Shown: one piece after another, positions 1 through 6,334 of the stretch
How positions within the stretch are numbered: position 1 is the stretch's first letter
Layout of the letters: each line of letters opens with the position of its first letter
NCBI GenBank assembly: GCA_003518475.1
Contig: DOYO01000097.1
Span: 30,329-47,416 of the forward strand
Reading direction: 5' to 3'
Length of the DNA stretch: 17,088 nucleotides
From: Acholeplasmataceae bacterium
GTDB lineage: Bacteria > Bacillota_I > Bacilli_A > Acholeplasmatales > Acholeplasmataceae
Translations under genes and position numbers: made by a program
Notes under the pieces: model-generated
Database searches by the model: none
Seen by the model: only the letters and a program-made list of their open reading frames with translations
Told to the model about the DNA's origin: nothing

Positions 1-548
1 AGTTTTGTGATTTCTGCAATCGGTGTTAGATAACCCATGACGTTGGAGACATGTGTCAAGGCTACCACCTTGGTTTGATCACTTAAAACAGACTTGAAAT
101 TTTCAACAGTAATTCTTCCTGACGATGTCAGAGGTATATAAATGAGTGATGCTCCTGTTTGTTTTGCGATGATCATCCATGGAAGAACAGAAGAGTGATG
201 TTCAAGTTCGCTTGTGATAATCTCATCGCCTGGTTTAAGTATATCCCGATAAGCATGAGCTACCATGTTGAGTGCGCTTGTCGCACCTCTGGTAAACACG
301 ATTTCTTCTTCATCAGCATGAATAAATTTTGCGACCGTTTGTCTTGCATCTTCAAAAAGCATTGTCGTTTGATAGGCAAGCTCATATGCTCCACGATGCA
401 CATTCACACCAAGATCCTGATAATAATGGTCAAGTTGCTCAATGACCGATCTTACCTTGAGCGATGATGCTGCGGAATCTAGATAGACAATATTCGGTTG
501 TTTGGAGTAAACAGGAAAATCTTTCCTGATTTTGTTAATATCAATCAT
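1..548 (-). CDS. sufS: SufS cysteine desulfurase, N-terminal part (runs off window)
   Basis: PLP-dependent cysteine desulfurase that takes sulfur from L-cysteine and leaves it as an enzyme persulfide for SUF Fe-S cluster assembly in the cytosol. I translated 182 codons from an ATG at 548. Seen: YLDSAASS near residues 22-29 (family LDNAATS), VHRGAY at 50-55 (family VHRGVH), EIVFTRGATSALN at 82-94, the LEHHSS cofactor-contact motif at 115-120, and THVSNVMG at 165-172. The family is about 400 residues long, so the PLP lysine and the persulfide cysteine lie outside the window. The start codon overlaps the sufD stop as ATGA, so translation is coupled to sufD and it is the third gene of the suf operon. 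sufU and sufB would be expected next but cannot be seen. Confidence 0.93.
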   Translation of the reverse strand, partial: MIDINKIRKDFPVYSKQPNIVYLDSAASSLKVRSVIEQLDHYYQDLGVNVHRGAYELAYQTTMLFEDARQTVAKFIHADEEEIVFTRGATSALNMVAHAYRDILKPGDEIITSELEHHSSVLPWMIIAKQTGASLIYIPLTSSGRITVENFKSVLSDQTKVVALTHVSNVMGYLTPIAEITK

Positions 549-1420
549 ATTCTCGAGTTAACAAGATGCGCAAATCTTTCCTTCAGTGGCTCATCGTCGA
601 TTTCATCGATGACGGGTTTGAGGAACCCATTGATGATCAGCTTTTCAGCTTCACGTTGGGTGAGTCCCCTGCTTCTTAAATAGTACAAAGCGTCTTCAGC
701 AATCTTGCCGATGGTAGCTCCATGACCTGCTTTAACATCAAACTCATCAATCAGCAGGATTGGATTCACTTCAACAATCGCCTGGTCAGACATGATGATA
801 CCCTTTAAGGTTTGGAAAGCATTGGCATGCTTCATCCCCTTTTCTATTTTTTCGACACCATTGAGAAGAATTCTACCGCGTTTGTTGGCAATTCCGATGT
901 TGGTCATATCTCCAAAGGTGTTTGGTGCCTTGTGAATAATCAATACATCAATCGTTTGCTTGTTATCATCTGATGAAACAGCAACAACACGCATTTTGAC
1001 TTCAGCGCCTTCACCAATCAGATCAACATGCATTTTGGCATCGATGACATCGGAAACGAATCCGCCGATCAGTTCAAGTTTTGCATCTCGTTCTGCTGTG
1101 AAATAATGTTCAACTAGCGCTTTTTTACTGGCAAGTTCGCTGACAAGAAGATATTTTACCTGTGAGTTTTGTTTTGCAATCAAGTTTAACTTGTAATTGT
1201 TAGGTGTGACTTCTTTGCTGGATAGTTCTAAAATGATTTTTATTCCTGTATTTTCTGATACGACAATTTCTAGCGATTCGTTATTGTCATCTTGAATTGT
1301 AATTTTAATAGGTTCTTGATATTGGATATTTTTTGGGATAATGAGTTTTTGGTTTTCGTAAATGAAATCCTTTGGAAGCTTTGTTTGGATTTCATGATTT
1401 TTAATAACAATGTCTCTCAT
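545..1420 (-). CDS. sufD: SufD, short SufB/SufD-family scaffold protein
   Basis: Component of the SufBCD scaffold on which Fe-S clusters are built; it pairs with SufB and SufC. The 291-residue product has the beta-helix style of the family and a typical C-terminal core: a VNPILLIDEFDV stretch (about 218-229), AGHGATIGKI (231-240) with the conserved His233, then the helical ALYYLRSRGLTQREAEKLI segment (244-262). Classical SufD proteins have about 400 or more residues; here the N-terminal helical part is missing and the protein starts almost directly at the beta-helix, as in short SufB/D homologues. The start overlaps the sufC stop by one base (TAATG) and its TGA stop overlaps the sufS start. 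I call it SufD rather than SufB from gene order (C-D-S) and length; the family is certain, the paralogue less so. Confidence 0.88.
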   Translation of the reverse strand: MRDIVIKNHEIQTKLPKDFIYENQKLIIPKNIQYQEPIKITIQDDNNESLEIVVSENTGIKIILELSSKEVTPNNYKLNLIAKQNSQVKYLLVSELASKKALVEHYFTAERDAKLELIGGFVSDVIDAKMHVDLIGEGAEVKMRVVAVSSDDNKQTIDVLIIHKAPNTFGDMTNIGIANKRGRILLNGVEKIEKGMKHANAFQTLKGIIMSDQAIVEVNPILLIDEFDVKAGHGATIGKIAEDALYYLRSRGLTQREAEKLIINGFLKPVIDEIDDEPLKERFAHLVNSRI

Positions 1421-2187
1421 TATTCTTGGCCTTCAACGAAATCGATTCCTAACTCTTCCCTAACCCATGCATATCCATTCTTGTCAATCTTGGAGATTAA
1501 TTCTTTGCCGCCGCTCAATACGATTTTTCCATCAATCATGATGTGTACGTGTGTTGGCTTGATGAAATCTAAAATTCTTTGATAATGTGTAATTAAAATG
1601 CAACCAAATTCTCCGCCAACCAAATCATTGACATTTTCTCCGACGATCTTTAATGCATCGACATCAAGACCAGAATCGATTTCGTCGAGAATGGCGAACT
1701 TAGGTCTCAAAACCTTCAATTGAAGGATCTCATTTCTCTTTCTTTCTCCGCCTGAAAAACCTTCATTCAAATAACGATGCGCTAAATCTGGACGCATTTT
1801 CAATTCTTCAACCGTTTTTTCATATTTGATTGCAAACTCAAACAAGCCAACTTCTTTACCAGAAGTCGCCTTTAAGGCTTGACGCATGAAATCCGAATTG
1901 GTAACACCTGGTACTTCTGCAGGATATTGCATCGCAAGAAACAAACCTGCTCTAGCGCGTTCATCAACTTCCATTTCCAGCAGATTTTTTCCATCTAGGA
2001 AAGCTTCGCCTTCTGTAACCTGATATTTTGGATGACCCATCAGAGCGCTCGCAAGCGTTGACTTGCCAGTTCCGTTCGGGCCCATGATTGCGTGTACTTC
2101 GCCAAAGTTAACCGTTAAGTTAACACCCTTTAATATTTCTTTCCCTTCAATACCGACGTGAAGGTTTTTAATTTCTAATTTTGCCAT
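1420..2187 (-). CDS. sufC: SufC, Fe-S assembly ATPase
   Basis: ABC-type ATPase of the SUF system; it drives conformational change in the SufBCD scaffold and is cytosolic rather than a transporter. The 255-residue product shows Walker A GPNGTGKS (36-43), signature FSGGERKR followed by NEI (144-154), Walker B FAILDEI continuing into DSGLDVDAL (164-179), and the H-loop His201. GGERKRNEI and DEIDSGLDVDAL are diagnostic of SufC. I choose the ATG at 2187 (MAKLEIKNL) over an in-frame upstream ATG at 2226 because a near-perfect AAGGAGGTC ribosome site (2191-2199) lies just ahead and known SufC proteins start here. It is the first gene of the suf operon; a candidate -10 lies at 2215-2220. Confidence 0.96.
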   Translation of the reverse strand: MAKLEIKNLHVGIEGKEILKGVNLTVNFGEVHAIMGPNGTGKSTLASALMGHPKYQVTEGEAFLDGKNLLEMEVDERARAGLFLAMQYPAEVPGVTNSDFMRQALKATSGKEVGLFEFAIKYEKTVEELKMRPDLAHRYLNEGFSGGERKRNEILQLKVLRPKFAILDEIDSGLDVDALKIVGENVNDLVGGEFGCILITHYQRILDFIKPTHVHIMIDGKIVLSGGKELISKIDKNGYAWVREELGIDFVEGQE

Positions 2188-2190
2188 GTA

Positions 2191-2199
2191 GACCTCCTT
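2191..2199 (-). promoter_or_regulatory. Shine-Dalgarno site of sufC
   Basis: AAGGAGGTC on the minus strand, three bases before the ATG at 2187. It fixes the sufC start and argues against the 13-residue longer reading frame from 2226. Confidence 0.85.
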
Positions 2200-2214
2200 G
2201 AATTTAACATACTT

Positions 2215-2220
2215 ATTATA
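2215..2220 (-). promoter_or_regulatory. Candidate -10 box of the suf operon
   Basis: Perfect TATAAT on the minus strand, 27 bases before the sufC ATG, giving a short 5' leader of about 20 bases. The -35 region at the usual distance (TAGCAT, 2238-2243) is poor, so either an activator helps or the true promoter is elsewhere in this AT-rich stretch. Confidence 0.4.
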
Positions 2221-2274
2221 TAACATAAGACAATATAATGCTATTTATATGCTAATTTATAAATAAGCAGAATA

Positions 2275-2288
2275 AGGAAACGTTTTCA
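2275..2288. promoter_or_regulatory. cre-like site (possible CcpA operator)
   Basis: AGGAAACGTTTTCA matches 12 of 14 positions of the CcpA cre consensus TGWAANCGNTNWCA. It lies between the suf genes and the plus-strand RNA promoter. The match is by eye, and short sites like this occur by chance in AT-rich DNA. Confidence 0.25.
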
Positions 2289-2298
2289 ATGAAAATGA

Positions 2299-2322
2299 AT
2301 GTAAATTTACATGAATATTCAT
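2299..2322. repeat. Two touching palindromes in the divergent promoter region
   Basis: A perfect 14-base palindrome ATGTAAATTTACAT (2299-2312) shares its last two bases with a perfect 12-base palindrome ATGAATATTCAT (2311-2322). A wider inverted repeat, AATGAAT (2294-2300) against ATTCATT (2317-2323), encloses most of it. The cluster ends 8 bases before the extended -10 of the plus-strand RNA (2331-2339), where a -35 box would sit. It looks like a dimeric repressor or activator site; I do not recognise the regulator. Confidence 0.5.
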
Positions 2323-2330
2323 TCACCTTG

Positions 2331-2339
2331 TGATAAAAT
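2331..2339 (+). promoter_or_regulatory. Extended -10 promoter of the candidate RNA
   Basis: TGATAAAAT fits the extended -10 form TGnTAtAAT with one mismatch. The predicted start is about 2346, at the first strand of the RNA's closing helix. There is no good -35 at the usual spacing; a TTTACA (2306-2311) is too far away (22 bases). Confidence 0.45.
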
Positions 2340-2343
2340 GGAA

Positions 2344-2511
2344 ATGTAGTAAGGATTACCTTTTATATGATCTCTTATTACATTCAAGTATTTTTCTCCC
2401 AAAAAATACGGCGTCGACCACGCCTTGTATGATTAAAAGGACTGCCATCCACTTTAATCCCTACATAAATGGTTACTCCCAAAAATGGGCTTCCCCGGAA
2501 GCTCTTTTTTT
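2344..2511 (+). ncRNA. Candidate structured small RNA with C-rich loops
   Basis: Paired segments seen directly: 2344-2349 with 2461-2466 (ATGTAG/CTACAT); 2353-2358 with 2455-2460 (GGATTA/TAATCC); 2359-2365 with 2434-2440 (CCTTTTA/TAAAAGG); 2381-2387 with 2425-2431 (one mismatch). Inside that helix two hairpins abut with no unpaired base: 2388-2395 with 2402-2409 (loop CTCCCA), and 2410-2414 with 2420-2424 (GGCGT/ACGCC, loop CGACC). A terminator hairpin and T-run follow (2487-2511). The loops and single strands are C-rich, with CTCCC at 2396-2400 and again at 2476-2480, complementary to Shine-Dalgarno sequences. I recognise no riboswitch, 6S, SRP, tmRNA or T-box signature. No convincing ORF fills it. 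It could be a trans-acting sRNA or an unrecognised regulatory RNA; over 200 bases separate its terminator from the next ORF, so a cis role is less likely. Confidence 0.6.
2487..2511 (+). terminator. Rho-independent terminator of the candidate RNA
   Basis: Stem GGGCTTC (2487-2493) with GAAGCTC (2498-2504), one G-T pair, tetraloop CCCG, then seven T (2505-2511). The A-run at 2481-2485 could give weak activity on the other strand. Confidence 0.85.
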
Positions 2512-2555
2512 ATAAAATGTGTATCTTGCACAAAATTGTTGAATTTCAATCACTC

Positions 2556-2584
2556 TTGAATCATATCAAGTTTAATTATAGAAT
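2556..2584 (+). promoter_or_regulatory. Promoter of the membrane protein gene at 2725
   Basis: TTGAAT (2556-2561), 17-base spacer, TAGAAT (2579-2584). A small inverted repeat CTTGA/TCAAG (2555-2570) overlaps the -35 box and another, TTGAA-T-TTCAA, lies at 2539-2549. Transcription would start near 2591 and leave a leader of about 134 bases. Confidence 0.5.
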
Positions 2585-2590
2585 CATTTC

Positions 2591-2724
2591 ATGGTATCAT
2601 ATAGGCCAATCGATCATTAATCTATTTATTGTAGTAATCAGGTAGATTTTTACCGGTTTTTGTGATATCCTTATAGGTAGCGATTACCTAAATCATCATC
2701 AAACCAAAGTGGGTGAACTAAATC
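2591..2724 (+). promoter_or_regulatory. Leader with alternative hairpins before the membrane protein gene
   Basis: Hairpins visible are GGTA/TACC (2641-2654) and TAGGTA/TACCTA (2674-2690, loop GCGAT). GTAATC at 2634-2639 can instead pair with GATTAC at 2682-2687, which would exclude the second hairpin, so two folds are possible about 20 bases before the weak ribosome site GGGTGA (2711-2716). No known riboswitch motif is recognised and there is no terminator. Confidence 0.3.
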
Positions 2725-3666
2725 ATGTTAGATAGAGCCAATAAGAATAAAATTATCGTTTTCGCATCAATTGTCGGAGGAATTTTGGTTTTTGACCTAT
2801 TCACAGTCATTTCCAATATATTCGTTGCCCCATTGTTAGATGGATATGGCATTCCGGATATATTGATTTATCTGAAAACAGTTGTTTTCTTGTTTTTGTT
2901 CATTGTTCTGTTTGTCTGGATCAAAAACGAAAATTTCAAACTGACAAAAACCAGTCTTAAAATATTTTCTATCGTAGCTTTAGCGCTCATTATTGCTTAC
3001 TTCTTGAGTTTATACATGTATAAATATGTCTTAATCCTGGAAACGACTCAAATCATTAAAACGAATATTTTAAATGGCAATCCGAGTCTTGTCTACGAGT
3101 TTTCGAGAATCAATTATAAGACATTGTCTTACGTTCAGATGATCTTTGCAGGATTCAACTCGGAGTTGATTATCTTTGCAGAAGCGATGGTTCTTCAATT
3201 AATGGTCACTTCAATTGAAAAATATGTTGTCACAGATGAACCTACGCATGTTTATGACCCGTTCTTATTCGATGGCAAGCTGTTCCCCTTATTCTTTATC
3301 TTAACGATTGCAGCCTTTGGCTCACTCAATATATTCCTCTTGAGATATGATATGCTTGGTGCGCTCGAAATGGCAATCGGAATCGCTGGATTTGCAGTAG
3401 TCTTCCCAGCATTATTTCCCTCGATGCATATTTATAAAACAAGAAACGGTGAATGTACGAAATCATATTTCACCGGAACCTACACATTGTTGCTCGTACT
3501 TTCTATCTTAGCTACCTTGTTCTTTACGGCATTGTTCGGTTTGAATGTCATGTTTATTACATCAGGTAGAGGAACATACCGCATCATTTCATCATTCATC
3601 GCTTTAGTATTATCAGTTTTCATCGCAATCCGCGTTCAAAAAATCATCTCCTTGGAAAACAAATAA
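2725..3666 (+). CDS. Polytopic membrane protein, function unknown
   Basis: The 313-residue product is very hydrophobic. Apparent membrane segments are near residues 9-35, 46-66, 77-104, 138-162, 186-206, 212-233, 252-277 and 284-304, about eight in all, with a short loop at 164-185 containing TDEPTHVYDP and a basic loop near 237-247. I recognise no family, catalytic motif or transporter signature. The ATG at 2725 has a modest ribosome site (GGGTGA, 8-base gap). It is a single-gene unit: its own promoter (2556-2584) and a terminator just after its stop (3685-3713). It runs opposite to both the suf and opp operons, so there is no operon context to suggest a role. Confidence 0.8.
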   Translation: MLDRANKNKIIVFASIVGGILVFDLFTVISNIFVAPLLDGYGIPDILIYLKTVVFLFLFIVLFVWIKNENFKLTKTSLKIFSIVALALIIAYFLSLYMYKYVLILETTQIIKTNILNGNPSLVYEFSRINYKTLSYVQMIFAGFNSELIIFAEAMVLQLMVTSIEKYVVTDEPTHVYDPFLFDGKLFPLFFILTIAAFGSLNIFLLRYDMLGALEMAIGIAGFAVVFPALFPSMHIYKTRNGECTKSYFTGTYTLLLVLSILATLFFTALFGLNVMFITSGRGTYRIISSFIALVLSVFIAIRVQKIISLENK

Positions 3667-3684
3667 ATCGTTTTATAATCATTG

Positions 3685-3713
3685 ATCCCTCGCTTTCAGC
3701 AAGGGATTTTTTT
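3685..3713 (+). terminator. Terminator of the membrane protein gene
   Basis: ATCCCT (3685-3690) pairs with AGGGAT (3702-3707); a C-A mismatch separates this from an inner GC pair; loop TTTCA; run of seven T (3707-3713). It lies about 20 bases after the stop codon. Confidence 0.85.
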
Positions 3714-3720
3714 ATGCATT

Positions 3721-3755
3721 AAAAAGCCTGGAATCCAAACTGGATTTCAGGCTTT
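3721..3755 (-). terminator. Terminator of the opp operon
   Basis: A 14-bp stem (3723-3736 with 3742-3755, one G-T pair) with a 5-base loop. On the minus strand it is followed by a T-run from the As at 3721-3725. It ends the minus-strand operon just after orf243 and, with the plus-strand terminator at 3685, separates the convergent units. Confidence 0.85.
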
Positions 3756-3765
3756 ATGCAATTTA

Positions 3766-4497
3766 TTAAATAAAACTTTTGATTTGCTCAATATGGTATT
3801 TATAGTAAAGACTTGGGCTATACGTATCAGAATAAAGCATCACTGCTAAATTTGACGGTATGTGACAACCGATGTTGATTACAGATACGATACCGATATT
3901 GGATTTGACAAAAACAATTTCCTTGATAGACTCTTTAGCTTCATCATTCATTTCATTGAATTGCTTGATTTGTGTGATGAACATGCGGTCGATCTTGTGA
4001 TGTTCCGCCAATTGCTGCTGCTGGATTTTGTGAATATCCTCATCAACGACATCTAGGAAAAATGAATCTGTTTCTTTATGGATGAGCACGACAACTTCCA
4101 GCATGAATCTACGGTTCATTCTTTTAACGCTGTCCTTTGATAATCTATAAAACAAAGTATGATTGTTATCGTAGGTAAGTCTCGAGTATCCCTTTCTGTG
4201 TAGAACGGATGTCATTTGATCGAAATTTTTCAAGTGATTCATTTGAAGCGGAGCTGATTGATTCGATCTGATTTTAATGATATAGGATGTGTTCGTCATG
4301 CGTTCAAGCGTGTTTTTATACGTGGCTACAAGGAACATCAGCGCCATCAAAACAGCGAAATAAATAGCATAGGTGATATCATTATTCTCAATGAAGATTC
4401 CTGATACAACCATGATTGCTGCTGCCGCCAAAACGATAAAAACGAAAGAGATTAGAGTAAACAGAAACTTTCTATTAATTCTTTTTATCTCATTCAT
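3766..4497 (-). CDS. Membrane-anchored protein of unknown function, last gene of the opp operon
   Basis: The 243-residue product has two N-terminal membrane segments (about 11-35 and 41-60) and then a soluble domain of about 180 residues, probably on one face of the membrane. The soluble part begins after a basic stretch (KNTLERMTNTSYIIKIRS) and mixes beta-like stretches (FFLDVVDED, EIVFVKSNIGIVSVINIG) with a central polar helix around 155-195 that contains a QQQQ run. I recognise no family or active site. Its ATG overlaps the TGA of the upstream gene (ATGA at 4494-4497), with a GAGGG ribosome site ahead, so it is made together with OppBCDF. That suggests an accessory role in peptide uptake, but this is inferred only from the coupling. 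Confidence 0.82.
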   Translation of the reverse strand: MNEIKRINRKFLFTLISFVFIVLAAAAIMVVSGIFIENNDITYAIYFAVLMALMFLVATYKNTLERMTNTSYIIKIRSNQSAPLQMNHLKNFDQMTSVLHRKGYSRLTYDNNHTLFYRLSKDSVKRMNRRFMLEVVVLIHKETDSFFLDVVDEDIHKIQQQQLAEHHKIDRMFITQIKQFNEMNDEAKESIKEIVFVKSNIGIVSVINIGCHIPSNLAVMLYSDTYSPSLYYKYHIEQIKSFI

Positions 4498-4859
4498 GAC
4501 ATGGATACCCTCGCTAAAATTATAGCGATGACCACAATTAAGAATGAAGAAATCAGAACTTCAAGAAAAACAGTTGTTTTACTTTTTTCAACTTTTTCAG
4601 CTTTGTAATCATGAAATCTTGGATAATTTCTTTGAAAAGAGGGTGAGGCAATGACTCTGAACACATATTGTATGCCCTTAAACATTTCATACGCGCTAGA
4701 GATTGCAACAATTGATGGCAGCAAGAAAAGGATTCCTACGACAAATAAGGAATTCGATATGGAGGCATGCGTAAAATATGTTTGATAAACCAACAAATGC
4801 AGAAAGAATGCCAACAGTGCCATACTTACAAGGAAAATTAATAATCTAAAATAGTTCAT
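4494..4859 (-). CDS. Small membrane protein, DUF3899-like, in the opp operon
   Basis: The 121-residue product has three apparent membrane segments (about 4-26, 34-55 and 95-118) and a basic, Lys/Glu-rich loop (77-95). The second segment (SNSLFVVGILFLL, then a Tyr/Phe-rich stretch) resembles the small membrane family DUF3899 as I remember it; this is a weak assignment that a profile search would settle. Its ATG overlaps the oppF TGA (ATGA, 4856-4859) and no separate ribosome site is visible, so it depends on translation of oppF. Its own stop overlaps orf243. The role is unknown; the strict coupling suggests a part that works with the transporter. Confidence 0.78.
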   Translation of the reverse strand: MNYFRLLIFLVSMALLAFFLHLLVYQTYFTHASISNSLFVVGILFLLPSIVAISSAYEMFKGIQYVFRVIASPSFQRNYPRFHDYKAEKVEKSKTTVFLEVLISSFLIVVIAIILARVSMS

Positions 4860-6334
4860 TTGTTTTTAATTTTTGCAACGTATCTTTCAAATTCTTCCGT
4901 GTTGCATAACACCATATGTCCTGGTTCAACTTCTCTAAGTGTTGGTTGTTCCTTGGAGTAATCGTGTTGTGCTGCTGGGTTGTATCTGACAGTTCTTCCT
5001 CTACGCTTTTCATACTCTGGATCAGGAAGCGGAATTGATTCCATCAAGGAAAGTGTGTAAGGATGCATCGGATTGTCGAAAATCGAATCCTTATTTCCCA
5101 TTTCAACGATATGGCCGTAATACATAACTGCCAAACGATCACTGAAATACTTAACTACCGATAAGTCATGCGCGATAAACATGATGGTGATGCCTCTTGT
5201 TTCACGCAAGTCATTGAGTAGGTTGATAATCTGTGCTCTGATGGATACGTCAAGTGATGAAATCGGTTCATCTGCAATGATGAAGGTTGGTTCAACAACC
5301 AATGCGCGTGCAATACCGATACGCTGACGCTGTCCGCCGCTGAATTCATGAGGATAACGGCTCGCATGTTCTGGAACCAAGCCTACTGTCTTCAATGCGA
5401 TTTTAACTCTATCATCAATTTCTTTTTCATTTCTGACGCCGTTGATTCTGAGTCCTTCAGCAATAATTTCCTTAACGGTCATTCTTGGGTTCAGGGAAGC
5501 AATCGGATCTTGGAAAATCATTTGCATTTTACGCATCAAAAGGCGGTTTCTGTTGGTTAAGCTGTACTTGTATAATTGAACGTCTTGTTTTTGTCTGACA
5601 GCATTCAGCTTAAGTTCCTTTTGAAGCTTGCCCATTTCTTTTTGTACATCTGAATACTTTTCTTTTGCGCTTTTAACTTCGTCCTTGTCACTTGAGCCTT
5701 CAGTATTTGTTAAGGACCTCTTTGCTGAGTCCACTTTTAACTGAAGTTCATTAATTCTATCTACAATTTCCTTATTAATTTCAGCGTATTTCGCTTCAAT
5801 TTCTGCATATCTTGGCTGTGACTTTAAGTCTTGTCTTGCCTTGATGCTGGATTCATCAACAATAGATTCAAATCTCTTATCTCTTTTTGCTTGTCTTAAC
5901 ACATTGAGCGCTTCGGAAGCCTTTTGATTGTATTTTTCGTTAATTTCACTAGTTTTGGAATCGAATTCCTCTTTAGTGATTGCCCCAGAAGCCAGATTGT
6001 CATTATATTGCTGAAGATCGCTTGCTTTACTTGTAGAAATCTCAGAAGTTGCATTTTTATATGCTAGTTTTGCACTCTTCACGTCACTGACAATTCTTGT
6101 ACCATGGAAATATACTTCTCCACCTGATGACTGATACAATTTGATAATGGTTCTGCCAGTTGTTGTCTTGCCGCATCCAGATTCACCTACGAGTGAAAAT
6201 ACTTCACCCTTGTAAATGCTGAAAGAAACGTCATCAACAGCCTTATTGACAGATTTATTTCTACCGGATCCTAGTTTGAAGTATTGCTTCAGACCGGATA
6301 CTCTTAGTATTTCTTCTCTATTGGTATTGTTCAA
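4856..6334 (-). CDS. oppF: OppF, peptide ABC transporter ATPase with coiled-coil insertion
   Basis: Cytoplasmic ATPase that, with OppD, powers oligopeptide import. Seen: Walker A GESGCGKT (50-57), Q-loop IFQDP (273-277), signature FSGGQRQR (331-338), Walker B FIIADEP (351-357), H-loop His389, and the HPYT motif (424-427) typical of Opp/Dpp ATPases. At 492 residues it is about 180 longer than usual: residues 84-262, between Walker A and the Q-loop, are a charged, helix-rich insertion. The C-terminal Cys-rich motif of the family is reduced to one Cys in GHMVLC (472-477). The start is TTG at 6334, overlapping the oppD stop (TTGA), with AGGTGAG upstream; I see no better in-frame start before the conserved domain. 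Enlarged OppF proteins are known in mycoplasmas. Confidence 0.93.
   Translation of the reverse strand: MNNTNREEILRVSGLKQYFKLGSGRNKSVNKAVDDVSFSIYKGEVFSLVGESGCGKTTTGRTIIKLYQSSGGEVYFHGTRIVSDVKSAKLAYKNATSEISTSKASDLQQYNDNLASGAITKEEFDSKTSEINEKYNQKASEALNVLRQAKRDKRFESIVDESSIKARQDLKSQPRYAEIEAKYAEINKEIVDRINELQLKVDSAKRSLTNTEGSSDKDEVKSAKEKYSDVQKEMGKLQKELKLNAVRQKQDVQLYKYSLTNRNRLLMRKMQMIFQDPIASLNPRMTVKEIIAEGLRINGVRNEKEIDDRVKIALKTVGLVPEHASRYPHEFSGGQRQRIGIARALVVEPTFIIADEPISSLDVSIRAQIINLLNDLRETRGITIMFIAHDLSVVKYFSDRLAVMYYGHIVEMGNKDSIFDNPMHPYTLSLMESIPLPDPEYEKRRGRTVRYNPAAQHDYSKEQPTLREVEPGHMVLCNTEEFERYVAKIKNK

Noticed and set aside
159..467. 102-codon plus-strand ORF
   Set aside because: Lies antisense within sufS, whose minus-strand translation matches the family throughout; no ribosome site and an unlikely composition.
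2188..2226. Longer SufC with a 13-residue N-terminal extension
   Set aside because: The strong AAGGAGGTC site lies inside this stretch just before the MAKLEIKN start, so the extension is upstream untranslated sequence.
2344..2511. Known riboswitch or housekeeping RNA (TPP, SAM, FMN, cobalamin, T-box, 6S, SRP)
   Set aside because: None of the conserved core motifs I know for these families could be found; the similarity is only overall size and a terminator.
2330..2515. 61-codon plus-strand ORF across the candidate RNA
   Set aside because: No ribosome site before its start, the ORF runs through the terminator hairpin, and the sequence is better explained by RNA pairing.
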